Of a stretch of DNA of 19,750 nucleotides, positions 7,571 to 13,673 are shown piece after piece. Numbering within the stretch: the stretch's first letter is position 1; every line of letters starts with the position of its first letter. The position numbers and the translations under genes were made by a program. The notes under the pieces were generated by a model. It searched no databases, was not told the DNA's origin, and saw only the letters and a program-made list of their open reading frames with translations. The stretch is from CAYNFH01 sp964396385 (GTDB lineage Bacteria; Armatimonadota; Chthonomonadetes; Chthonomonadales; CAJBBX01): positions 1 through 19,750 of the forward strand of contig CAYNFH010000123.1 of the NCBI GenBank assembly GCA_964396385.1, in the 5' to 3' direction.

Positions 7571-7945
7571 ATGGACCAGTGGGATTCTCATGATCCTCAG
7601 GCGCCGGAGGAGTGGGCGTTTCACAACTTCCCGCTGGAGAGCGAGGAACAGGAAGAGCTGTCCCTGGAGTCGGTGACAGAAGTAGGGCTGGAGCGGGTTG
7701 CCCTGGCGCGGGAGACGGGACATAGACCCTACATTGGCCCGGTAGTGCACTGGGCGCACATTCTGAAAGTAGAGCAAGGACCCAACGGCGACTGGCCCGC
7801 CGTAATCAACGCGCGGACGGGGCAGCCTGTTGGAGAGAGGCGGACGCGGCGTCCCGCGGAGCTGCTCAACGCGCTGGGCGAGATGCTGGATTCCACGGAG
7901 TTCGATGCGGCGGTTCGCCGCGCTAAAGGAGACGTCGATGATTGA
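7571..7945 (+). CDS. Hypothetical protein, 124 aa, between two AKR paralogues
   Basis: I do not recognise this protein. It is soluble, with an acidic N-terminal third (EEWAF, ESEEQEELSLESV), a central RPYIGPVVHWAHILKVEQG segment and a charged, probably helical C-terminus (LLNALGEMLDSTEF, AAVRRAKGDVDD). No signal peptide, membrane segment or metal motif is visible. A GTG at 7559 would add four residues, but it lies at the edge of the upstream repeat; neither start has a strong ribosome site. The stop overlaps the start of AKR 2 by 8 bases (7938-7945), the usual sign of translational coupling, and this is the main argument that the gene is real. Context suggests a cytoplasmic accessory to the AKR module, but that is inference only. 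Confidence 0.65.
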   Translation: MDQWDSHDPQAPEEWAFHNFPLESEEQEELSLESVTEVGLERVALARETGHRPYIGPVVHWAHILKVEQGPNGDWPAVINARTGQPVGERRTRRPAELLNALGEMLDSTEFDAAVRRAKGDVDD

Positions 7946-8933
7946 GGAGGGCAATGCCCGGCAGATCCGGACCCTGAGCCGGCGCGAATTCGTTCGTACG
8001 CTTTCCGCCGCCACGGCGGGCGGCGGCCTGCTCACCGCGACTTTCGCCGGCTGCGCGCTCACCCGCACTCAGAGGGCGGAGGCGAACGAGGCGCTGGTGG
8101 ATACGCTGGGCAAGGTGCCGAAGCGCAAGCTGAGCGCGCGCATGGGCCACATGGAGATCTCGCGCATCGTCATCTGCCAGGACAACTCGCCGGACCTTCT
8201 GGAGCCTGCGCTTGCGGCCGGGATGAACTTCATCCATAAGGCGGGCTACTTCCGGAGGCGCGGCGGCCTGCCGGAAGCTCTCTCCAAACTGCCGCGCGAC
8301 TCCTTCTATTGCGATACCACGGTGGACAATACGTCGCCGGGTCATGATCCGAGTAACGAGGAAGAGGCGTACAACCAGGTGGTCACCGAGCTTGACCGGA
8401 CGGGCCTCCGGTACTTTGATATCTTCCGCGCCCACTACGGCTGGAGGACGCTGGACTCTTTCAACAAAGGCAAAAACGCCTCGTTCCGTGCCTTTGAGCG
8501 GCTGAAAAGAGAAGGCAAGGTCAAGCACTTCGGCGTAAGCCAGCACACTAAGCCGGAGGATTATGAGACGTACATGACCATGCTGAAGGCGCAGATTGAC
8601 TCGGGCCTCATCGACTCCATGCAGGTGTGGTGCCACTTTGGCTCGTCACCGGAGGATCTGGCCGCCTTTGAGATGGCTCACAAAGCAGGCATCGCCATTA
8701 CCGCTATGAAGACCGTCGCCAGGGGCGGTCGCAGGATGAGCGCCGATAACTCAAAGCAGGAGGAGCTGAAAGCCCCGGGCATGCCGGGCCGCGCTTGCAT
8801 CCGCTATGTACTCAGCCAGCCCTACGTAGATTGTTGCGTCAGCAGCCTGCACAGCTACGAGCAGTTCGAGGAGAACGTGGGCGCTATTGCGGAGAAGACC
8901 GCTGCCGCGGACGGGTTCCACCTGCTGGCGTGA
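7938..8933 (+). CDS. Tat-lipoprotein aldo/keto reductase-like protein 2
   Basis: 331 residues, a clear paralogue of the protein encoded at 6444-7409. AAAGGAGA at 7925-7932 sets the ATG at 7938; a longer reading from 7830 has no such site. Tat motif LSRREFVRTL (Arg15-Arg16), hydrophobic Gly/Ala stretch, lipobox-like TFAGC with Cys39. Shared blocks with paralogue 1 include the RLKREGKVKHFGVSQH segment, LKAPGMPGR and the C-terminal EQFEENVGAI. The same substitution is seen at the active-site position (NFIHKAGYF, His in place of the AKR Asp), and the 'LH' histidine is kept in AHYGW. The N-terminal 40 residues are nearly the same as in paralogue 1, pointing to a fairly recent duplication or purifying selection on export. 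Two non-identical copies in one operon suggest a heterodimer or different substrates. Confidence 0.85.
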   Translation: MIEEGNARQIRTLSRREFVRTLSAATAGGGLLTATFAGCALTRTQRAEANEALVDTLGKVPKRKLSARMGHMEISRIVICQDNSPDLLEPALAAGMNFIHKAGYFRRRGGLPEALSKLPRDSFYCDTTVDNTSPGHDPSNEEEAYNQVVTELDRTGLRYFDIFRAHYGWRTLDSFNKGKNASFRAFERLKREGKVKHFGVSQHTKPEDYETYMTMLKAQIDSGLIDSMQVWCHFGSSPEDLAAFEMAHKAGIAITAMKTVARGGRRMSADNSKQEELKAPGMPGRACIRYVLSQPYVDCCVSSLHSYEQFEENVGAIAEKTAAADGFHLLA

Positions 8934-8939
8934 TTGGCC

Positions 8940-9000
8940 GCGAATGAACGCGAATGGACGGGAATGGCCTGGTGCGATAAGCGCGGCCATTCCCGTTTGT
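8940..9000 (+). terminator. Hairpin after AKR 2, probable terminator built on a word repeat
   Basis: A perfect 12-bp inverted repeat (ACGGGAATGGCC at 8958-8969 with GGCCATTCCCGT at 8985-8996) with a 15-base loop follows the AKR 2 stop. A T-rich tract (TTTGTCGTTT) comes directly after it, as expected of a weak intrinsic terminator. The left arm is preceded by tandem GCGAATGAAC / GCGAATGGAC words, so this may be a repeat element that also terminates transcription. Confidence 0.6.
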
Positions 9001-9016
9001 CGTTTGGAAGGGCGTG

Positions 9017-9685
9017 ATGAACGCGGCGCATAGCCTCTTGCCGCCGTGGACCGGGATAGTGGTCGTGGCCGCGGTGCTGTGGGCGGTGTTCACGCTGGGC
9101 CGGAAGACGGCGGCGGCAGGAGTGCGCGCGGCGTGGGAGCGGGTTGCCGGCAGGCTGGAATCCACGCTGGAGGGCGCTCCGTGGAGTAGCTCTCTCAGCG
9201 TCAAGGGCCGCTATCGCGGCCGCGCCGCCTTTGTGAAACAGGCCGTGAGCCACGAGGACCCTATTCCCTACCCCCACACGCGCGGCTCGCTCAACATCCA
9301 GAATCCGGCGAACCTGATCATGGGGCTGCGCCGCAAGAGCCTCCTTGAGGAGGTCTCCACGCGCAAGGACGCGCGGCCGGTGGAAACCGGAGACCCCGAC
9401 TTCGACCGCGGCTTCTTTCTGGTGCTCACGCTGCCCGAGTACGTCGACCGGCTGCTGTCGACGGACGTCCGCAAGACGCTCTCCCGCTACGGCGATGTAG
9501 AGGTGTACCTCCGCTCCACCCAGATCGAGTGGCGCCGCTCCGGCCTTGTACGCTCCGACCGGGACATGTTGGTCCTGATGGAAACCATCGCCGATATGGC
9601 GGACGTGGTCGAATCCCTCCCGCCCCGTAGCCTCTCCCTCTCCGAGCGCCTGGCCGAGGAAGAGGTGATACGGGAAGGCGTGTGA
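9017..9685 (+). CDS. Membrane-anchored protein of unknown function
   Basis: 222 residues from the ATG at 9017, with GGAAGGG at 9006-9012 as ribosome site (a GTG at 9014 is equally possible). One N-terminal membrane segment (about residues 10-27, TGIVVVAAVLWAVFTLG) precedes an amphipathic basic helix and a soluble domain of about 180 residues. That domain contains LSVKGRYRGRAAFVKQ, a VETGDPDFDRGFFL segment and an LRSTQIEWRRSG segment near the end. The pattern of a membrane anchor followed by a small mixed alpha/beta domain is seen in several uncharacterised families measuring a paired 'coarse/fine' value of a structure, but I do not recognise a family. It is separated from the AKR gene by a probable terminator and from the next feature by a repeat, so it is likely monocistronic. 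Confidence 0.75.
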   Translation: MNAAHSLLPPWTGIVVVAAVLWAVFTLGRKTAAAGVRAAWERVAGRLESTLEGAPWSSSLSVKGRYRGRAAFVKQAVSHEDPIPYPHTRGSLNIQNPANLIMGLRRKSLLEEVSTRKDARPVETGDPDFDRGFFLVLTLPEYVDRLLSTDVRKTLSRYGDVEVYLRSTQIEWRRSGLVRSDRDMLVLMETIADMADVVESLPPRSLSLSERLAEEEVIREGV

Positions 9686-9763
9686 CACGGCGACGCGGCG
9701 ACATGGCGAATCCGGATTCCGCTCTCACGACCACGACTCACGACTCGGCCTTCGCCTCATCCG
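9686..9763. repeat. Word-repeat element with perfect GAATCCGGATTC core
   Basis: Left words GACACGGCGACGCGGCGACATGGC and right words CACGACCACGACTCACGACTCGG flank a perfect 12-base palindrome, GAATCCGGATTC (9708-9719). The right words continue into the last codons of the small minus-strand gene that ends at 9764. Arms here are tandem words rather than complements of each other, unlike the 17842 element. Confidence 0.75.
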
Positions 9764-10039
9764 TCAGTCGTGATCCAGCCCGCCCTGGTTGGACCCTTTC
9801 GGCCGGTTCCCTCCGGACGTGGTGGTGTTGCTTTCCTGCGGCTCGTTCGCCCGGGAGCGCTGAACGTGGCTGCCTCCCGGCATCGCTTGCGCTACCCGCT
9901 TGCCTTTCGATTGGAGCTCCTGCGGGTCGTCAAAACGGTTGTCCCTATCGTGCCCGCCCCGGCTGTCTCCGCGATGCGGGTTATCCTTCTTCTCCGGCTG
10001 CTTCTGCTGCTGGCTTCCGCCAGTATTCCCCTTGGGCAT
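9764..10039 (-). CDS. Small, highly hydrophilic, probably disordered protein (91 aa)
   Basis: Read on the minus strand, the ATG at 10039 is preceded by a near-perfect ribosome site: GGAGGAGGAG with AGGAGG at 10046-10051 and 6-base spacing, the best in the window. The product starts MPKGNTGGSQQQKQPEKK and is rich in Gly, Gln, Asn, Asp, Arg, Lys and Pro, with almost no hydrophobic residues (a single LQSK and GLDHD patch). It has no Cys, no signal and no membrane segment. The composition resembles hydrophilins and small stress-response or nucleic-acid-associated disordered proteins; no family is recognised. It is flanked by two plus-strand genes and is antisense to both. Overlapping plus-strand frames in this interval have no ribosome site and are treated as shadows. 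Existence is fairly likely, function unknown. Confidence 0.68.
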   Translation of the reverse strand: MPKGNTGGSQQQKQPEKKDNPHRGDSRGGHDRDNRFDDPQELQSKGKRVAQAMPGGSHVQRSRANEPQESNTTTSGGNRPKGSNQGGLDHD

Positions 10040-10068
10040 TCTTCTCCTCCTCCAACCGAACTCCAGAC

Positions 10069-10087
10069 CCCTCCCTTGCAGGGAGGG
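10069..10087. repeat. CCCTCCCT-TGC-AGGGAGGG hairpin
   Basis: A perfect 8-bp stem (10069-10076 with 10080-10087) with a 3-base loop lies 30 bases upstream of the small minus-strand gene. The motif resembles a common intergenic palindrome ('CCCTCCCTTGCAGGGAGGG'). It is in the 5' untranslated region of the small gene and could affect its expression. Confidence 0.75.
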
Positions 10088-10167
10088 AGTAGGGCGTTGC
10101 TGTGCGTAGAGCGGCCCGTGGGTGGGCCTCCGTCAGGAGAAAGACGCGCGGCCGGCGAGCCGGGTTC

Positions 10168-10176
10168 TGGTACAAT
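10168..10176 (+). promoter_or_regulatory. Extended -10 promoter-like box upstream of the ABC-F gene
   Basis: TGGTACAAT fits an extended -10 (TGn plus TACAAT at 10171-10176). No convincing -35 is seen at the expected distance, which extended -10 promoters tolerate. Transcription would start near 10183, giving a leader of roughly 90 bases ahead of the ATG at 10272. Confidence 0.5.
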
Positions 10177-10228
10177 AAAGATCCAGGGCCGGAAGTCCGA
10201 GGTCGCAAGAGTCGTGCAGTAACCAAGC

Positions 10229-10255
10229 GGGCGCGCGGGGTGCGCGCCCTTTTTT
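10229..10255 (+). terminator. Perfect intrinsic terminator inside the ABC-F leader
   Basis: GGGCGCGC (10229-10236), loop GGGGT, GCGCGCCC (10242-10249), then TTTTTT (10250-10255). The 8-bp stem is perfect and all G-C. It lies downstream of the promoter-like box and only 16 bases before the ATG at 10272, so it should either attenuate the ABC-F gene or end a short leader RNA. Confidence 0.85.
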
Positions 10256-10271
10256 GCGGGATGCGAGTTTC

Positions 10272-11879
10272 ATGATCATCGTAAGTGAAGTCACCAAGAC
10301 CTACGGCACACGGGTGCTGTTTGAGAACGTCTCCGTCAAGTTCACTCCGGGCAACCGGTATGGGCTCACCGGGCCGAACGGCGCCGGCAAGAGCACCTTC
10401 ATGAAGATCCTCAGCGGCGAGATCGAGCCGTCCAACAAGGGCACGGTCAGCCGGCCAAGGCGTGTGGGCGTGCTGAAGCAGGACCAGTTCGCCTTTGACG
10501 ACGAGCGGATCATCGACACCGTCATGATGGGCAACGAGGTCCTGTGGGATGCCCTCCAGGAGCGGAACGCCCTCTGCAACGCTCAGGAGATCACAGACTC
10601 CATCATGGAGCGGTTGGGGGATCTGGAGTCTATCATCGCGGACGAGAACGGCTACATGGCCGAGATCGAGGCTGCGGAGATCCTGCGCGGTATCGGTATT
10701 GATGACGCCCGGCACACGGACCTCATGCGCACCCTGCCCACCGACCTCAAGTTCCGGGTGTTGCTGGCCCAGGCGGTGTTCGGCAGCCCGCAGGCGCTCC
10801 TCCTGGACGAGCCGACCAACCACATGGACCTGGAGTCGATCCACTGGCTGGAAGGGTTCCTGAAGGAGTACAATGGCGCCCTCATCGTGGTCTCCCACGA
10901 CCGGCACTTCCTAAACGCCGTCTGCACGCACATTGCGGACATTGACTACGAGACCATCATCCTCTACCCCGGCAACTACGACGACATGGTGGAGCAGAAG
11001 CTGCAGGCACGGCGGAGCGTGGAGGAGCAGAACCGGGACAAGGCCAAGAAGATCGCCCAGCTTCAGGAGTTCATCTCCCGGTTCGCCGCCGGCCAGCGGT
11101 CCAGCCAGGTGCAGTCCCGGCGCAAGGAGATGGCCCGGCTGGCCCCCACGGAGCTGAAGCGATCCAACATCCAGCGCCCGTACATCCGGTTCGAGCAGAA
11201 CAAGGCCTCCGGGCGGGAAGCGGTCACCGTGCACGGCCTCTGCAAAGCGTTCGACGGCCAGCCGGTGCTGGAGGGCGTGAACCTGGAGATCATGCGCGGA
11301 GATAAGCTCGCTATCATCGGCGGCAACGGCGTGGGCAAGACCACGCTGGTCCGCTGCCTCATCGGCGACCTCCCGCGCGACGCCGGCGAGGTGAAGTGGG
11401 GCCACGGCATGACCTGGGGCTACTACCCCCAGGACTACGGCGACCTGATCCCCCAGGACACCACGGTGCTGGAGTGGCTCCTGCGGTTTGAGCCCACAGG
11501 CGACGCGCAGGTTGTGCGCGGGCTCCTGGGCCGGATGCTCTTCAGCGGCGACGACGCGCTGAAGCCAACGAAGGCGCTCAGCGGCGGCGAGAACGCCCGC
11601 CTGCTCATGGCGCGGCTGATGCTGGAGAAGGACCCCGTGCTCATCTTCGACGAGCCCACCAACCATCTCGACCTGGAATCCGTGAACGCCCTCGGCGAGG
11701 GCCTCTCCCTCTTCCCCGGCACGGTGCTCCTGGTCTCCCACGACCGGGACCTCATCTCGGACGTGGCAACGCGCGTGCTCTCCTTCACACCCGACGGGCT
11801 GATCGACTATCCCGGCACGTACGAGGAGTACCTGGAGCGATACCCCCTGCCCGAGCGGCAGAAGCTCGCCACCTGGTAG
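10272..11879 (+). CDS. ybiT: ABC-F family ATPase, YbiT-type
   Basis: 535 residues with two ABC ATPase domains and no membrane segment, the ABC-F layout. NBD1: Walker A GPNGAGKST (34-42), Walker B LLLDEPTNH (Asp179-Glu180). NBD2: Walker A GGNGVGKTT (350-358), signature LSGGE (436-440), Walker B with Asp460-Glu461. The linker region (about residues 240-300) is rich in charged helices, as in ABC-F proteins. The NBD1 signature is degenerate (TLPTDLKFRVLLAQ), as it is in E. coli YbiT. Other YbiT-like blocks include DQFAF, SHDRHFLN and IRFEQ. ABC-F proteins act on the translating ribosome; YbiT's physiological role is not settled. The start at 10272 is chosen because upstream in-frame codons lie inside the terminator. 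Confidence 0.92.
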   Translation: MIIVSEVTKTYGTRVLFENVSVKFTPGNRYGLTGPNGAGKSTFMKILSGEIEPSNKGTVSRPRRVGVLKQDQFAFDDERIIDTVMMGNEVLWDALQERNALCNAQEITDSIMERLGDLESIIADENGYMAEIEAAEILRGIGIDDARHTDLMRTLPTDLKFRVLLAQAVFGSPQALLLDEPTNHMDLESIHWLEGFLKEYNGALIVVSHDRHFLNAVCTHIADIDYETIILYPGNYDDMVEQKLQARRSVEEQNRDKAKKIAQLQEFISRFAAGQRSSQVQSRRKEMARLAPTELKRSNIQRPYIRFEQNKASGREAVTVHGLCKAFDGQPVLEGVNLEIMRGDKLAIIGGNGVGKTTLVRCLIGDLPRDAGEVKWGHGMTWGYYPQDYGDLIPQDTTVLEWLLRFEPTGDAQVVRGLLGRMLFSGDDALKPTKALSGGENARLLMARLMLEKDPVLIFDEPTNHLDLESVNALGEGLSLFPGTVLLVSHDRDLISDVATRVLSFTPDGLIDYPGTYEEYLERYPLPERQKLATW

Positions 11880-11897
11880 GGCGCAAGCTCGAATGGC

Positions 11898-11935
11898 GTC
11901 AAAAGGCCCCTCCATTGCCGGAGGGGCCTTTTGAC
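11898..11935. terminator. Bidirectional intrinsic terminator between convergent genes
   Basis: A perfect 16-bp stem, GTCAAAAGGCCCCTCC (11898-11913) with its complement (11920-11935), loop ATTGCC. The arms supply an A-run on one side and a T-run on the other, so it can work for both the ABC-F gene and the pilus operon, whose last stop is only 10 bases away. Confidence 0.93.
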
Positions 11936-11944
11936 GGGTGAGGA

Positions 11945-13165
11945 TCAATCCCTCGGATTCAGCTCCATCCAGGAGTTGTCGTAGCCGTAGTAGTCGAAGT
12001 TGATCGGTGTGAGGTTACCCGGCTCGTAGTTGAACGTGACGTTCCCGTTGATGGTGGCGGTGTTGGCGAGCACCTGCCCGTGAATAATCGGGTTGCCGCT
12101 CACCAGTACGGTGCCGTACGGGTTGCCGCTGGCGTCCTTGTTATAGGCCACAATGGTAGCATCGATGGTCTCGTTACCCGCCAGGTTGATCCCACTGGAC
12201 GTCGCTACGAAGATGTAGTTGTTCCTGGTGGGGTTCACGGTCGCCGAAACCGTGGCCGTACCGCCGCGGAACACGCACGTCCCCGTTCCGCCGCTGGGTC
12301 CGATCCAGAGATTCACCGGACCGTTCGTATTATCGATGGAGATCACCTGGTTGCCGCTCAGGTTGATGCTCGTGACATAGTAGTTACCGGGTCCTACCAG
12401 GGTCACAGACTTGGTGATGGCCCCACTGGTGATAGCCGGCTGCGCCTTGGCGTTGTCGTTGTGGTTGGCCAGATAGAGCAGACCGCCCGGGGCCGTTGCA
12501 CCGCTGTTGGGGAAGCGGTCCAGGGCTATCTGGTCCACAGTCGGCCACTGGATCGGCTTGGGGCCGGTCACCACCACGTAGCCGCTGCCGCTGGTGCCGC
12601 TCGCCCACCCCGCCCCCGATCCGCCAAAGTAGACGCTGCCGGTAATGCTGGGATGCGCGCTGAAGGAGAGCGCGCCGTTCGTCCCCACGTCTCCCACAAA
12701 GGTGGCGGATGAGCCGTTCACCTGAGTTGCGCCGTTCATGGTGTAAAGCGCGTATCGGCCGGTGAACGGAAAACCTTTCACCGCCGCCTTCACGGTGCGC
12801 CTGACCCCGTTTACCGTGCCGGTGGAGATGACATAGAGATTGCCGGGCGGCGTCCAAGGCGTGCTGCCGTCGCGGTTGGTGCAGTAGATGGTGGCAGTGC
12901 CTCCGGCCAGGTTGTAGGTATGGCCCGGGTACTGGTCCGCCGTTGTGGGATCAAAAGTGATCTTGCGGAACTCATAGTTGACGCCCGCTTCGGCCGTATC
13001 CATGGAGGCGGCGTAGCTGGCGTCCGTATAGGCGCGCTGCTGGTGAGAGACGGTGTAGCTGGCGGATCCGGAGAGCAGCACGGACAGCACCAGGATGAAC
13101 ATCAGAACCGAAGCCAGCGCGGCGCCGCGCCGGGCGCGATATGTAAACGGTTTGAGCCGTGGCAT
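11945..13165 (-). CDS. PilX-like large prepilin 2 (pilus minor component or adhesin-like)
   Basis: 406 residues from the ATG at 13165, which is preceded by GGGAGGT with good spacing; an upstream Met at 13249 is rejected. The leader MPRLKPFTYRARRG ends at a prepilin-peptidase-type Gly, followed by a hydrophobic stem (AALASVLMFILVLSVLLSG). The Glu at +5 of classical pilins is absent, as in PilX/GspK-type proteins. The remainder is Gly/Ser/Thr/Asn-rich with short repeats (ATFVGDVGTNGALSFSA, GNPIIHGQVLANTATINGN) that suggest a beta-solenoid or adhesin-like domain. It is the last gene of the pilus cluster and is separated from the gene before it by a 508-base gap, so it may have its own promoter. 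Confidence 0.8.
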   Translation of the reverse strand: MPRLKPFTYRARRGAALASVLMFILVLSVLLSGSASYTVSHQQRAYTDASYAASMDTAEAGVNYEFRKITFDPTTADQYPGHTYNLAGGTATIYCTNRDGSTPWTPPGNLYVISTGTVNGVRRTVKAAVKGFPFTGRYALYTMNGATQVNGSSATFVGDVGTNGALSFSAHPSITGSVYFGGSGAGWASGTSGSGYVVVTGPKPIQWPTVDQIALDRFPNSGATAPGGLLYLANHNDNAKAQPAITSGAITKSVTLVGPGNYYVTSINLSGNQVISIDNTNGPVNLWIGPSGGTGTCVFRGGTATVSATVNPTRNNYIFVATSSGINLAGNETIDATIVAYNKDASGNPYGTVLVSGNPIIHGQVLANTATINGNVTFNYEPGNLTPINFDYYGYDNSWMELNPRD

Positions 13166-13673
13166 GGTACACCTCCCAGGCGTGCCACTCTCGACCCATA
13201 CAAACCGTTGTTGTGCTTCAGGGCGCCCCGACGAGGCCGATGTGAGCACGCCTCGTGACGTTGGAACTCACCCTATTCATTCCGTGCGCGCTGCAGCCGG
13301 AAATCGGTATTGCTGCGGGTCGCGTGAGAATCCGGCACAGATGCCGGAGAGGACCGAAGTTTGAGAAAGACGGAAGAAGGGGGACGGACTAAGACGTCGG
13401 TCAGTATCCGTCATCGGTCATCCGTCACCCGTCTTGCAATTAACAGAAGGGCCGTTTCCTGGGTGGATCCGGCCCTTCCGGGTGTGGACGGTTGTTCGGT
13501 TGGAGCGAGCGGGGTGACAAGTCCCGCTCGGGTGTTACAGCACTATCTTTCCACGTTGCCCCGGGTTTGCCCCATTCGGAATCATGCTTGGATAACGGGC
13601 CGCCGAATCAGGCAGAAGTACGGGGATAGCGAAGGCGGCGCGCAAGTCCCGGCAGAGATGATCCTTCCGACAC
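13166..13673. other. 508-base gap with hairpins and word repeats, no gene seen
   Basis: No credible gene. On the pilX 2 side, three small hairpins follow each other (13263-13283, 13293-13316, and CCGGCA/TGCCGG at 13332-13347). In the middle, tandem words of the type 'GTCATCCGTCACCCGTC' run from about 13395 to 13435. Further on, GAAGGGCCG/CGGCCCTTC (13446-13454 with 13470-13478) and CGAGCGGG/CCCGCTCG (13506-13513 with 13523-13530) form stems that could terminate transcription from the preceding pilin gene. I see no clear promoter. Confidence 0.55.
13374..13437. repeat. Degenerate (GACGGAT)-like tandem words
   Basis: Left words GGAAGAAGGGGGACGGACT and right words CGTCATCGGTCATCCGTCAC with a few spacer bases. 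This is the same word type as the inverted element at 14728-14783, with a different centre. Confidence 0.6.

Noticed and set aside
9770..10222. 150-codon plus-strand frame over the small minus-strand gene
   Set aside because: It has no ribosome site, runs through repeats and into the ABC-F leader, and has a Leu/Pro/Arg-rich translation typical of shadows.
10183..10228. tRNA-like or uORF-bearing leader before the terminator
   Set aside because: No cloverleaf fold can be drawn, and the frame ending at TAA 10222 has no ATG or GTG start with a ribosome site.
13285..13360. GTGAGAATCCGGC stretch reminiscent of a cobalamin riboswitch core
   Set aside because: The CCCGCxACTGT segment, the B12 box and a suitable downstream gene on that strand are all missing.
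13480..13600. GGGGCAAACC-like stretch on the minus strand suggesting a cyclic-di-GMP-I riboswitch
   Set aside because: The second conserved GCAAAGCC segment and the GGTAGC...GGTTACC part are missing, so the resemblance is only to one short piece.
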